The position numbers were made by a program, and so were the translations under genes. The notes beneath the pieces are model-generated. The model saw only the letters and a program-made list of their open reading frames with translations, was not told where the DNA came from and did no database searches. From Methylocystis sp. SC2 (GTDB taxonomy: Bacteria; Pseudomonadota; Alphaproteobacteria; Rhizobiales; Beijerinckiaceae), in contig NC_018485.1 of NCBI RefSeq assembly GCF_000304315.1, forward strand, positions 1,086,501 through 1,150,500: a DNA stretch of 64,000 nucleotides. Reading direction: 5' to 3'. Below are positions 1-9,131 of this stretch, piece after piece. The first letter of the stretch is position 1, and every line of letters begins with the position of its first letter.

Positions 1-1959
1 AGCGTCGAAACCCGCGACGGAAAACTGTATCTCAACGGCAAGCCCTTCTATCTGCGCGCCGCTCTCGATCAGGACTATTATCCCGACACGATCTGCACTC
101 TGCCCTCCGTCGAATTTCTCGAGGACAGATTCTGCAAGGCGAAGCAACTCGGGCTGAACGCCCTGCGCTGCCATATTAAAGTGCCGGACCCGCGCTATTA
201 TGAAGTTGCCGATCGCCTTGGCCTGCTGATTTGGGCGGAGCTGCCGAACGCCGGGGATTCGACCGAACTCTCGCGAGAGCGCAAGGAACTCACGCTGAAG
301 GGCCTTATCGATCGCGACGGAAACCATCCCTCGATCTTTTGCTGGACGCTGATCAACGAGAACTGGGGCGTAGATCTGGTCCATGACGCCTATCACCGGG
401 CATGGCTGAAGAAACTGTATCTGTGGCTCAAAGCCTATGATCCGTCCCGGCTTGTCGTCGACAATTCCCCTTTGGCGCCAAGCTTTCACGTTCAGACCGA
501 TCTCGCTGATTTCCATTTCTATGCGGCCATTCCCGATAGTCGGGAGGACTGGGATCAGTTCGTCGAGGAACTCGCCGGGAGGGCCGATTGGCTCTTCAGC
601 CCCGAGGGCGACGCCGTCATTACGGGACAAGAGCCGCTGCTATGCTCGGAGTTTGGCAATTGGGGGCTGCCCGACCCCGAGAAATTGAGAGACGCGGCCG
701 GCGCCGAAGCCTGGTGGTTCGAGACGGGCCACGACTGGAGCGAAGGAGTCATGTATGCGCATGGCGTTCGCAACCGATTTCATGACTGGAGTCTCGATCG
801 CGTCTTCGGAACTTTTGAAAGCTTCGTCGAGGCGACGCAGTGGCAACAGTATCGGGCGCTGAAATACCAGATCGAGGCCATGCGCCGGAAGCCGCAGATC
901 GCCGGCTACGTCATCACCGAGCTGACCGATTGCCACTGGGAGGCGAACGGCCTTCTCGACATGCGCTCGAACCCGCGCGTTTTTCACAATCTGTTTCACT
1001 CGATCAATGCGGATACGGTCGTTCTGCCCACGCTCGATCGACCCGCCTATTGGTCGGGCGACGCCGTTCGCCTCTCGCTCTGCGTGGCGCATGGCGGGCC
1101 AAATCCGCTGGAGCCGGCGGCTCTCGACATAATGCTCGCCGAGCCGACGACATTGGAGATCCCCTCGATCGCGCCCGGCGCCGTGGTCGATCTCGGAACG
1201 ATTTCGGTGGAACTCCCGGTCGTCGAGCACTCCTGCCTGCGCCGCCTCACCTTGCGCCTGCGCTCTCTTGAGGGTCGACTTCTCGCGAACAATGAAATCG
1301 ACATCGCCGTGCATGCGAAGCCGCGACCGCCGGAGCTTTCGCTGTGGTCGTCACAGGATGACATTCGGAATCGATTGCAGACGCTCGGCTATGGATTGGC
1401 GGAAGGGGCCGAGACGGCGGACGTCGTCGTCGAGACGCAAGCTTCCGCCGCGCTCGCGGCCTATGTGCGCGCCGGCGGCCGAGCGGTTCTCCTGACCGAA
1501 ACGCCGGGCTCGCTCACGCCATTCTTTCCGCACTGGCAGAACGTCAAGGTGGTGGCGCGCGACGGCACGCTCTGGCGCGGCGACTGGGCGTCCTCCTTCG
1601 CCTGGCTTCGACGGCAGGGTCCCTTCGCCGCGGTTCCGGGCGGGCCTTTGCTTGATCACGCCTTTGATCGTGTGATCCCGACGCATGTCATCTCCGGCTG
1701 CAATCTCCTTGACTTTCAGGCGCGCGTTCACGCGGCGCTGGTGGTCGGATGGATTCATCGTCCGGCCGCAATCGCGGTCGGACGCAATTACGGCACCGGC
1801 CGCATCGTGATCGCGACCTTCAAACTGTTCCGTGATCCTCCGGGAGAAGATCCAACCGCCGCGGCTCTGCTCGGCGGTCTGATCGAGGCTGCGGCGCGAA
1901 GCGCCGGTCCGGCGCCTGCGATCTCGAAGCTCGAACCCGTGGGCTGGGAAGACCTTTAG
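1..1959 (+). CDS. Glycoside hydrolase family 2 protein (5'-truncated by window edge)
   Basis: The reading frame is open from base 1, so the true start lies upstream and only the TIM-barrel and C-terminal parts are visible. The segment begins with the typical GH2 passage around LYLNGKPFYLRA and LNALRCHIKVPDPRYYEVAD. The acid/base glutamate lies in WTLINENWG (codon 358-360) and the likely nucleophile in LLCSEFGNWG (codon 649-651). GH2 enzymes hydrolyse beta-galactosides, glucuronides or mannosides; the substrate cannot be told from sequence. The roughly 320 C-terminal residues look like beta-sandwich and accessory domains. An ABC exporter follows 23 bases downstream on the same strand, so the two may be co-transcribed. 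No signal peptide can be judged because the N-terminus is missing. Confidence 0.88.
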   Translation, partial: SVETRDGKLYLNGKPFYLRAALDQDYYPDTICTLPSVEFLEDRFCKAKQLGLNALRCHIKVPDPRYYEVADRLGLLIWAELPNAGDSTELSRERKELTLKGLIDRDGNHPSIFCWTLINENWGVDLVHDAYHRAWLKKLYLWLKAYDPSRLVVDNSPLAPSFHVQTDLADFHFYAAIPDSREDWDQFVEELAGRADWLFSPEGDAVITGQEPLLCSEFGNWGLPDPEKLRDAAGAEAWWFETGHDWSEGVMYAHGVRNRFHDWSLDRVFGTFESFVEATQWQQYRALKYQIEAMRRKPQIAGYVITELTDCHWEANGLLDMRSNPRVFHNLFHSINADTVVLPTLDRPAYWSGDAVRLSLCVAHGGPNPLEPAALDIMLAEPTTLEIPSIAPGAVVDLGTISVELPVVEHSCLRRLTLRLRSLEGRLLANNEIDIAVHAKPRPPELSLWSSQDDIRNRLQTLGYGLAEGAETADVVVETQASAALAAYVRAGGRAVLLTETPGSLTPFFPHWQNVKVVARDGTLWRGDWASSFAWLRRQGPFAAVPGGPLLDHAFDRVIPTHVISGCNLLDFQARVHAALVVGWIHRPAAIAVGRNYGTGRIVIATFKLFRDPPGEDPTAAALLGGLIEAAARSAGPAPAISKLEPVGWEDL

Positions 1960-1982
1960 GCGAGCTGGCGCGTTATAGCGCC

Positions 1983-3806
1983 ATGCATTCTGCGCAAGAC
2001 ATGTCGGACGTCGCGGTTTATCGCCGGGCGCTGACATATTTCCTACCTGACCGGCTGCGGATCGCCGCGCTTGTCGCAATGATCGCGGTCTCCGTCGGCG
2101 TGGGCCTCCTGGAGGCGTGGCCGCTGGCGGTGCTTGTCGACTCCGTGCTTTCCAGCGAGCCGAAAGGCAACTGGATACACAGCTACTTCCTCGCCTTATT
2201 GCCGAAGGACAAGCCCGGGCAGATCGCAGGTCTGGTCGCGATCGGGCTTGGACTGCAACTCGTCGGATATACGGCCTGGATGGGCCGCATGATGATCAAC
2301 TATTACCTCAATTATCGCGGCACGACGCGGGTGCGGTTTGATCTCTTCACCAAGCTTCAAAATCTTGGCCTCACCTATCACCGCAGCCGACCGCAGGGCG
2401 ATTCGATCTATCGTCTGACGACAGACGCCTTCGGCCCATGGGGCATCGTCGACGTCGTGATTGGAACCTCCGTTGCGGCCGTAACGCTCACCGTGATGAC
2501 CGTTATTCTGTTGTCTCGAAACGTCAGTTTGACGCTCGCGGCGTTTACCGTCGCCCCCTTCATGATCTGGAGCAATTGGCGATTTGGCGTCAGAATCCAC
2601 AAACGCGCGCTTGAGTCTAAGCAGATCGACGCCGATCTGACCGCGCATATTCAGCAGGCGATGGCGCGCATGCCTTTGGCGCAGGCGTTTCGTCGCGAGG
2701 CGTTCGAATTCAGACGCTTCTCCGGCGCGGTCTCCAGAAGCGTCCAGGCGCTGCTGAGTTTGAACTGGCAGGAACAGCTCTATCCTCTCGCGCGCGACGG
2801 CATCCTATCCATGGGCGGCGCGATCATTCTCGGCTATGGAGGCTGGCTCGTTTACCGCGACCAGTTTCTCGCGCCCGTCGCCGACGGAATGACCGTCGGG
2901 ACGCTGCTCATTTTCGTCGACTACTTGCGCAAGCTTTGGGACCCGCTGAAATGGCTCAGCGAGTTCTTCGCCAAAGTGCGCATCTTCGAGGCCGCGTCGC
3001 GACGGGTTTTTCGTGTGCTCGACGAACCGGAAACCGTCGTCGATACGCCGGCGGCCCGCTGGATTTCCAGCAAGCCGAGAACTCTGACGCTCGAGCGCGT
3101 GAGTTTTGACTACGGAAGCGGCAAGCAAATTCTTACCGACGTTTCAGCGACGATACGCCCGCGCCAGATGGTGGCCTTCGTCGGCGCGAGCGGCGCCGGC
3201 AAAAGCACGCTCCTAAGCCTCATGCTTCGCTTCTACGATCCAACGAGCGGGGCGCTGCGCTTGGACGGCGTCGACTTCAGGGATGTGCGGCTCGAGTCGC
3301 TGAGGGCGCATTTCGCGCTCGTCGCGCAAGACAGCCTCGTGCTGCCGGCGACCATCGCAGAAAATCTCTCCTATGGCCGGCAGAGCGCAACGCGAGCGGA
3401 CATCGAACGAGCGGCTGAGGAAGCGGGCGCCGCCGAATTCATCCACCCTCTGCCGCATGGCTATGAGACCGTGCTGGCCGAGGGCGGCGCGAATCTCTCC
3501 GGCGGTCAGCGGCAGCGGATCGCCATCGCCCGCGCGCTGCTGTCCGACGCGCCGTTTCTCGTCCTTGACGAACCGACGAGCGCGCTCGATCCCGAGCAGG
3601 AGCGTCGGCTGATCGGAACCCTGCACCGACTAAAGGGATCACGCACAATCATTCTCGTGACCCATCGGCTGGAGTCGGTCGTCGATTGCGACTGCATCTT
3701 CGTCATGAGCAAAGGACAAATCGTCGAACGCGGCGCGCATGACGCGCTCATCTCTTCAGGCGGCGCGTTCTCACAAGCGCGGAGACGCGCTGAAGCGGCG
3801 GAGTGA
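1983..3806 (+). CDS. ABC exporter, fused membrane and ATPase domains (MsbA-like)
   Basis: The 607-residue protein has an N-terminal six-helix ABC exporter membrane domain (about residues 20-330) and a C-terminal nucleotide-binding domain. Walker A GASGAGKST is at about residue 401, the signature LSGGQRQR at about 505, and Walker B with FLVLDEPTSALD at about 526, followed by the H-loop VTHRLES. This is the half-transporter layout of MsbA-type lipid, drug or glucan exporters, which work as homodimers in the inner membrane. It follows the GH2 gene by 23 bases, and glycosidase genes lie on its other side, so a saccharide or glycolipid substrate is possible. That is inference; the exact substrate is unknown. 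Confidence 0.92.
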   Translation: MHSAQDMSDVAVYRRALTYFLPDRLRIAALVAMIAVSVGVGLLEAWPLAVLVDSVLSSEPKGNWIHSYFLALLPKDKPGQIAGLVAIGLGLQLVGYTAWMGRMMINYYLNYRGTTRVRFDLFTKLQNLGLTYHRSRPQGDSIYRLTTDAFGPWGIVDVVIGTSVAAVTLTVMTVILLSRNVSLTLAAFTVAPFMIWSNWRFGVRIHKRALESKQIDADLTAHIQQAMARMPLAQAFRREAFEFRRFSGAVSRSVQALLSLNWQEQLYPLARDGILSMGGAIILGYGGWLVYRDQFLAPVADGMTVGTLLIFVDYLRKLWDPLKWLSEFFAKVRIFEAASRRVFRVLDEPETVVDTPAARWISSKPRTLTLERVSFDYGSGKQILTDVSATIRPRQMVAFVGASGAGKSTLLSLMLRFYDPTSGALRLDGVDFRDVRLESLRAHFALVAQDSLVLPATIAENLSYGRQSATRADIERAAEEAGAAEFIHPLPHGYETVLAEGGANLSGGQRQRIAIARALLSDAPFLVLDEPTSALDPEQERRLIGTLHRLKGSRTIILVTHRLESVVDCDCIFVMSKGQIVERGAHDALISSGGAFSQARRRAEAAE

Positions 3807-3823
3807 CGACGCGGGGATCGCCG

Positions 3824-5038
3824 TCAACGCGCGGCGTAGCGCTTGCGCCGCGCAAGATTGAACTGCGGCTCGCCGCGACATTCAGCCTCCTGCTTCGACT
3901 GATGAAGCGCTTCGAGCGGCGCCGCGCCTTGCAGCGCTTCGGCCATCGGCTCGCATAGAAGACGGCCTGCGCCGGGATCGCGGTGACAGAGCGGATCCCA
4001 CAGACCCATGGGCGTCCAGAGATCGCGATCATGCCACTCTGGCATTCCCAGGATCGGATAAAGGCATGCGCCGCGTAACGGCACGTTCTGCAGCAAGAGC
4101 GCGTGGCAGGCGCTGGCCACTTCGCACAGCCACGGTCCACGATTGTCCCCGACGTGGCTGGTCTCCGTGATCATGACGTCGCGGCCGTAGCGCTTCCAGA
4201 CGGAGAGAATCAGATCCGAGAGCGGCGCGCGGCGCGGATCATCGTCGTCAAGCGGCGGCACGTTTCCATCGGCGTTGGGCGCATCGTTCAACTCCCACTG
4301 ATTGGTCCAGTAGTAATTGATTCCGACCACGTCCAAATGTTCAGGACTGCCGCCGAGTTCGGGCAGGAGCCTCCCGCACAGCATGTCCCAGCTTTGAAAC
4401 ACCAGCCTCTCATTGAAATCCTGCGCCTGAGGAGCAAGATCCGGCCTGTCCTTGGGACAGACGACGCGGCACAGGGGATCGACATTCACAAAGCGCGCAT
4501 CGGGACAGGCGGCGCGTATCGCATTGATGCCGGCGATCGCGCCGCGCGCGAGCGCGACCTTCAGCTCCCAGCCGCGTCCAGCCCCATAGGGCGCGAACAG
4601 CGCCTTCTCGCCGCCGGCGTAGGCCATGAACGAAGGCTCGTTGATCGGCGTGAAGACGCAGCGACCATCCATCCGCGTGGCCACGAAACGCGCCACCGCA
4701 TAGCAGTAGTCGGCGAAACGCCGGGGAAACGCCTCGGACCAAAGGTCGACGTCCTGAGGAAAACCATAGTGAAAGAGGTCCCATATCACCCCAACGCCGT
4801 GGCGCTTTGCGGCCTCGATGAACGGTACGAGCGAGGAGAAGTCATATCGGCCGCGGCAGTCGACGAGCGGCCAACGAACGGTCTCACGCGCGGCGTGCAA
4901 GCCCAGCCGCGCGATGTCGGCGTAGTCTTCGTCGACATTGGCGTCGTGACCTGTCGCGACGACTTGATCGAACCACTCGCCGTGCCGGTTGAAGCCTGTC
5001 GATCCTTCAAACCCGGCCAGAAAGAAACTCTCAAACAT
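3824..5038 (-). CDS. GH1-like glycosidase (clan A TIM barrel)
   Basis: A 404-residue protein resembling beta-glucosidase/6-phospho-beta-glucosidase TIM barrels. The presumed acid/base glutamate is in FTPINEPSF (about residue 134), GINYYWTNQWE forms part of the barrel, and the nucleophile is in MITETSH (about residue 292). ATG at 5038 is preferred over a longer frame because GGGAG sits just upstream and because the longer form would run into the neighbouring gene. It lies 34 bases downstream of a second GH1-like gene on the same strand, so the pair is probably one operon. No signal peptide is seen, which suggests a cytoplasmic enzyme. The two neighbours are clearly different in sequence, not a recent duplication. 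Substrate unknown. Confidence 0.82.
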   Translation of the reverse strand: MFESFFLAGFEGSTGFNRHGEWFDQVVATGHDANVDEDYADIARLGLHAARETVRWPLVDCRGRYDFSSLVPFIEAAKRHGVGVIWDLFHYGFPQDVDLWSEAFPRRFADYCYAVARFVATRMDGRCVFTPINEPSFMAYAGGEKALFAPYGAGRGWELKVALARGAIAGINAIRAACPDARFVNVDPLCRVVCPKDRPDLAPQAQDFNERLVFQSWDMLCGRLLPELGGSPEHLDVVGINYYWTNQWELNDAPNADGNVPPLDDDDPRRAPLSDLILSVWKRYGRDVMITETSHVGDNRGPWLCEVASACHALLLQNVPLRGACLYPILGMPEWHDRDLWTPMGLWDPLCHRDPGAGRLLCEPMAEALQGAAPLEALHQSKQEAECRGEPQFNLARRKRYAAR

Positions 5039-5072
5039 GCCTTCACTCCCCCGATCGCTCGTGGAGGCTGCG

Positions 5073-6368
5073 CTATGACAGCCGTGGCGTTGGCGCGAGC
5101 GGACCCACCGCAGCCGCGCCACCGAACGTCAGTCGACGATAGGCGTCGACAAGGGGCGTCTCAACACGGTCCAGCCGCCCCGAGGGATCAGGATCGAGAT
5201 CCCATAGCCCCATTTGCAAAAGATGATCGTGGAGGGGCCGCAGCCCCTGACGATAGGCCCATGTCACCAGCGCGAACATCGGCCACCACGTATAGCCCAC
5301 CAATGGAACGCCCTTCGCGCGCAGCGACTTTACCGCCTCGACCGAGTCGGCGAGCCAGGCCTGCCGCTGTCGCACCGAACCTTTGGTCGCGGTTTCCGAG
5401 ATCATGATCGGCGCGCCGTAACGTTCAAAATACATCTCGCCGATCTTCGTCAGCAGCGCGCCGGAGGCGTAAGGCATCCGAATGCGCAGCCGCCCGAAAC
5501 GGTCCCGCGACATCCGCTTGAGCGTGAAGATCGGGTAAAGGTTCACCCCAATGACAGAGAGTTCAAGCGGGCGTTCGCGAAACGCGTTCAACGCGGGTTC
5601 CGCCGCGCCCTGCCCGAGCAGCCAGGTCCACAGCGGATGACGCGCATCGACGCGCCCGCTGATGAGATCGAGCGCAAGAAACACGATCCTTTGACGCCGC
5701 TCCGCCTCCTCGGCCAACGCCGGGTCGCTCGACTCGAAAACATCGGTGGCGTCGACATGAAACGCCACGATATCGGGGTCGACTTCGTGCAGCGCGCGGG
5801 TCGTCTCGACGATGCCGCGACAGATCGACAGCATCACCGCAACGAAGCTTGGCCAGCTGCGTCCGTAGGGCGGCCACCAGCCCAAACGTCCGCAATACCA
5901 TGCGGTGATCCGAGGCTCATTTAGCGGCGTGTACCACCTGATCCTCCCCCGGAACCGTTCGGCGAGTCGCGCCGCGTATTCCGCAACGCGCCTTGGATAG
6001 TCCTCGTTGAGGAAGGCGTGCTCCATCCACTGCGGCAAACCGTAATGCACGAGATCGACGATCGGATCGATGTTAAGCTCCAGCATGCGCTCGAGCGCGG
6101 CGTCGACGAAGCTGAAATCCCAAGTTGCCGGCGCCGGTTGCACGCGATGCCAGGGCGCGCCGTAACGCGCGCAAGGAACGCCCAAGCGCGCCATCAGCGC
6201 GATATCCGCTTCCCACCGCCGGTAATGATCCGTCAGCTCATATTCGTCGAGCATGCGCCCGGTTCGCGGATGCGGAGCGGTGATGAAGGTGTCTTCAACG
6301 CCCGTCGCCCACAGAAAGGCGCCGGGCGCAGTGAGCCGATCGAGTTCCCTTGCGCTCGGAAGCATCAT
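5073..6368 (-). CDS. Glycoside hydrolase family 1 (beta-glucosidase-like)
   Basis: A 431-residue TIM-barrel glycosidase. The N-terminal LWATGVEDTF is the usual GH1 opening, the acid/base glutamate is in WYTPLNEPRI (about residue 151), and the nucleophile is in IMISETATKG (about residue 325). Both catalytic residues are present, so the enzyme should be active. Two consecutive ATGs begin the frame (6368 and 6365). It is the first gene of a likely two-gene operon with the GH1-like protein at 3824-5038. GH1 enzymes cleave beta-glycosides with retention; some act as transglycosidases on cell-surface glycans. No export signal is seen. The specific sugar is not predictable. Confidence 0.87.
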   Translation of the reverse strand: MMLPSARELDRLTAPGAFLWATGVEDTFITAPHPRTGRMLDEYELTDHYRRWEADIALMARLGVPCARYGAPWHRVQPAPATWDFSFVDAALERMLELNIDPIVDLVHYGLPQWMEHAFLNEDYPRRVAEYAARLAERFRGRIRWYTPLNEPRITAWYCGRLGWWPPYGRSWPSFVAVMLSICRGIVETTRALHEVDPDIVAFHVDATDVFESSDPALAEEAERRQRIVFLALDLISGRVDARHPLWTWLLGQGAAEPALNAFRERPLELSVIGVNLYPIFTLKRMSRDRFGRLRIRMPYASGALLTKIGEMYFERYGAPIMISETATKGSVRQRQAWLADSVEAVKSLRAKGVPLVGYTWWPMFALVTWAYRQGLRPLHDHLLQMGLWDLDPDPSGRLDRVETPLVDAYRRLTFGGAAAVGPLAPTPRLS

Positions 6369-6732
6369 GCGCAGTTCATCGACGCGGCGGGGGCGAATGG
6401 CTCGCCGGCCCGGGCGCCGCGGCGTGGAACAGCAGGCGGCGCAGGCGCGAATCCGATGGCGCAGGCGCGTCGTTCATCGCAGGCGTCCTCCGTCTCTTCG
6501 CCGTGCATCGTTCATGAGCCGCATGCGCGCGCTCACGCTCGAGCCTGCAGCGGCGGGCCGGCCCCTACCTTAACCCTAAAGATCGACGTCGGTTCCGGCG
6601 CGCCGGCGCATCACGTTCGGGCTGCAAAGAGAGCCGGACCACGGCGGACTGCCGCGTTGGAGCTGTGAGCAATGAATTCATAAAGGAATGGCGAAGCGCA
6701 CGGCCGACTCCTGGCCGTGCGCCTCATTCAGG
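6369..6732. other. Intergenic stretch with a strong hairpin
   Basis: This 364-base gap lies upstream of the minus-strand GH1 operon and downstream of the minus-strand HdeA-like genes. I see no gene in it on either strand. The only clear structure is a perfect 10-bp inverted repeat near its right end, listed separately. It should hold the promoter of the glycosidase operon, but no convincing -35/-10 pair was found. Confidence 0.5.
6696..6722 (-). terminator. Hairpin after HdeA-like gene pair
   Basis: A perfect 10-bp stem (GCGCACGGCC pairing with GGCCGTGCGC) with a 7-base loop lies just past the stop codon at 6733 on the minus strand. The following minus-strand bases contain only short T runs, so it is a weak intrinsic terminator candidate or a 3' stabilising hairpin. 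Confidence 0.5.
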
Positions 6733-7026
6733 TCAGCGGATGTTCTTTTGGATCGCATCCATGAGGGAGGACTTGGGCTTCTTCTTGCAATAATGCGTGA
6801 TTTTATCGGTATTGCGCTTCATGTAACGCGAATCGATTACGGTGGTATTGTTCTTGGAGTTGAAATAGCCCCGCATCCAGTTGGCGACGAAGTCCTGGGT
6901 GTCCGCGTCATATTCGGCGAACTGCTTGCAGGTGATTTCCGACATTTCGATCATGACCTGCGCGCTGGCCGGAACGGCGAGGGCGACCGCGGCGAGAGCG
7001 CCTGCGAAAATAAGTTGGCGATTCAT
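6733..7026 (-). CDS. HdeA/HdeB-family periplasmic protein, copy 2
   Basis: A 97-residue protein with a Sec signal peptide (LIFAGALAAVALAVPASA, cleavage after about residue 22) and a small helical mature domain carrying two cysteines, in MSEITCKQF and ITHYCKKK, spaced as in HdeA-family acid-stress chaperones, where they form a disulphide. HdeA-type proteins hold periplasmic proteins soluble at low pH. It follows a paralogue by 18 bases on the same strand, so the two form an operon or tandem duplication. The mature part is rich in lysine and asparagine. A hairpin follows its stop codon. The function in acid resistance is inferred from family membership. Confidence 0.8.
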   Translation of the reverse strand: MNRQLIFAGALAAVALAVPASAQVMIEMSEITCKQFAEYDADTQDFVANWMRGYFNSKNNTTVIDSRYMKRNTDKITHYCKKKPKSSLMDAIQKNIR

Positions 7027-7044
7027 GGTGGTTCCCCGTTCCTG

Positions 7045-7341
7045 TTACTTCTGCTCAAAAGCGCGCTGCAGACCCGCCATGACCGATTCATTCGGATTGG
7101 AAGCGCACCAGCTCTTCACGCTGGCGGAGTTTTTCCGGAATAAATTCACGTCGATAAAGGTTCGGCCGCTTTTCTGTGCGAACCAGCCGGCCATAAAGGC
7201 GCCGAAGTCTGCTTGATCGTCGGCCGGCATCGCCAACAATTCCCCGCAGGTGATGCGGGTCATGTCGATCTTGACCTGCGCGTTGGACAGCGAAGGCGCG
7301 AGCGCTCCCGCCGCGGCAAGCGCAAATATCAGCTTCCTCAT
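7045..7341 (-). CDS. HdeA/HdeB-family periplasmic protein, copy 1
   Basis: A 98-residue secreted protein: signal peptide MRKLIFALAAAGALAPSLSNA, then a mature domain with the two conserved cysteines in MTRITCGELL and VKSWCASNP and the tryptophan-containing FMAGWFAQKSG. ATG at 7341 is chosen because a near-perfect Shine-Dalgarno (GGAGGAAA) precedes it; a longer frame to 7434 has no signal peptide at its start. It is the first gene of the HdeA pair. The shared T-C-[GK]-[EQ]-[LF] motif and the similar spacing show the two are paralogues that have diverged considerably. Likely role: periplasmic acid-stress chaperone, by family. Confidence 0.82.
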   Translation of the reverse strand: MRKLIFALAAAGALAPSLSNAQVKIDMTRITCGELLAMPADDQADFGAFMAGWFAQKSGRTFIDVNLFRKNSASVKSWCASNPNESVMAGLQRAFEQK

Positions 7342-7674
7342 AAGATTTCCTCCGATAAAACCAGATTTCCGAAGCGCCGCCTCATCCCGCGGCTTTCGCA
7401 AGGCAAAGGGTTCGCCAACGCTGGCGGTTCCCACAATCGCCCGCGCCTAGCGCCCCACCCCGGCGCACTTGAACTAAACATTAAAAAATTGAAAGTCCAT
7501 CGGCGTGATTTGAGCATCCTTGGCCGCTCCGGAGCCATTCTGTCTTGCCGGCCCAGGTATTCAGCGTTTCCGAGCATCGTCATCCAGCCCGCTTTTACGG
7601 GCGGTTTCGCTTTAAAAACAGAGTTTAGTCGAAGCAGTTCTTCAATTCAGCCGAACCCGGAGCCTGAATAATCG
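7342..7674. other. Intergenic stretch, no gene seen
   Basis: This 333-base gap separates the HdeA-like operon from the HupE-like gene, all on the minus strand. It must hold the hdeA-like promoter. It includes AT-rich patches (around 7475-7495 and 7610-7640) but no frame that looks coding and no strong inverted repeat. Confidence 0.45.
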
Positions 7675-8811
7675 CTAGCCCAGCTCGGAAACGCGCACAA
7701 AAAACCAATAGGCGCCAAAGCACGCGATAATCGCTGAGCAGACCTGTACGAGCAGTGGATCGCGCTGACCGCGCGAGAAAATCTTATCCGTCATTAGAAG
7801 TAAGGGGAGAACGATGAGCACGACGCCGATCTGACCGACTTCGACGCCAATGTTGAAGCTCGCCAGCGCCGGCACGATGGCGCGCTGAGGAACGCCGAGT
7901 TCAATCAGGCCACTCGCGAAACCAAAGCCATGGATGAAGCCGAACGCGAATGTGTCTCGCCAGCGACCGTCGACCTTGCGCGTGAAGAAGTTCTCGACGG
8001 CGACATATATGATCGACAGCGCGATCGCGATCTCCACCCAACGGCTCGGCAGATTGACGAGTTCGAGCGCCGCGAGCGACAGCGTCACCGAATGCGACAC
8101 TGTGAACGCCGTCACAATCTTGACGACGGGCCAGATGCGCGTCGCCCACAGCATCACGGCGATCAGGAAGCACAGATGATCATAGCCCGTCACGATGTGC
8201 TCGACGCCGGCGGATAAAAATTTCGGCGCAAGCTCCCAAGGCGTGAGCAGCGGCTTGGAAAGATCGATCATCGGGTCGCCGGGATAGATCATCACCTGCC
8301 CGGGCGCCGGCTCCCGGCCCATGCGCTGCGCCTCGGTCAGATGGGATTCATCGCCCTTCTCCCCGATGCTGACGAGTTGTTTCGCGCGCGGACCCTGCGC
8401 ATCAAGAAGTCTGAACGGATTGTAAAAAATCTGTCCTTGAACCGCGCTGCAGTCCATCCGCAGCACAACTTTCGAGTCATAAGGATTAGTCGGATCATCG
8501 CCGACCGAAACGACCGTGCTCGCGCAGGTCCGACCTTCCGCATTCCGCAGATCGACGCGCGCCTGAATGAATTTGCCGATCATGCCCTCGATCACGCCGG
8601 GCTCGGTGAGATCGACCTCGTCGCTCTTCGGTTTGTTCTCGGCGAACATGCGCTCGATGTCAGTTCCCAGAAAGCCGACCTCGACGCGATAAAGACCGCG
8701 CCCTTCCGGCACGATGCGGCTGCTGGAGATATTCGCCGTATGGGCCTGCGCCGGCGCACTTGTGAGAAACGCCACAACGAGGGCGACCGCGCCGTTCAGC
8801 AACCACACCAT
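7675..8811 (-). CDS. HupE/UreJ-family membrane protein with N-terminal periplasmic domain
   Basis: A 378-residue protein with a signal peptide (GAVALVVAFLTSAPAQAH), a periplasmic beta-rich region of about 180 residues, and a C-terminal membrane domain. The membrane part carries the family's histidine motifs: HIVTGYDHLCFL, FTVSHSVTLSL and FIHGFGFASGL. HupE/UreJ proteins are thought to move nickel or related metals, but the version with a long periplasmic domain is common beyond hydrogenase or urease loci and poorly characterised. No hydrogenase or urease gene is nearby; the next gene upstream is a divergent CopC-domain gene, so copper handling is possible. ATG at 8811 is preferred because AAGGGAG precedes it and the signal peptide starts there. 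Confidence 0.8.
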   Translation of the reverse strand: MVWLLNGAVALVVAFLTSAPAQAHTANISSSRIVPEGRGLYRVEVGFLGTDIERMFAENKPKSDEVDLTEPGVIEGMIGKFIQARVDLRNAEGRTCASTVVSVGDDPTNPYDSKVVLRMDCSAVQGQIFYNPFRLLDAQGPRAKQLVSIGEKGDESHLTEAQRMGREPAPGQVMIYPGDPMIDLSKPLLTPWELAPKFLSAGVEHIVTGYDHLCFLIAVMLWATRIWPVVKIVTAFTVSHSVTLSLAALELVNLPSRWVEIAIALSIIYVAVENFFTRKVDGRWRDTFAFGFIHGFGFASGLIELGVPQRAIVPALASFNIGVEVGQIGVVLIVLPLLLMTDKIFSRGQRDPLLVQVCSAIIACFGAYWFFVRVSELG

Positions 8812-9131
8812 CGGGCGGACTCCCTTGACGCGCCGCGCGCCTGCGGCGTATGCACTTCGTAAAAAAGATGCATATCGAGGCGGAAGGGCAAGCTCAAGTC
8901 CATCAGCGCGGCAGCCTTGCGCGAGGAGCGCCGAACGCAATGCGATACGATTTTGGCGCCGCAGCGGAATGGCGTCGCTGGTCGAGTCTGTGACAAAATG
9001 AGCGATCGGCGACTTGCGGCGCACGCATTCTTTGCGCGCGAGCGGGCTCGGAAATGACTATCGGATTCGGACTTCGCCCCATGACGAAGAGCGGACAGGC
9101 AAGAGTCTCCCGTCGAAAAGGCCCTACCTGG

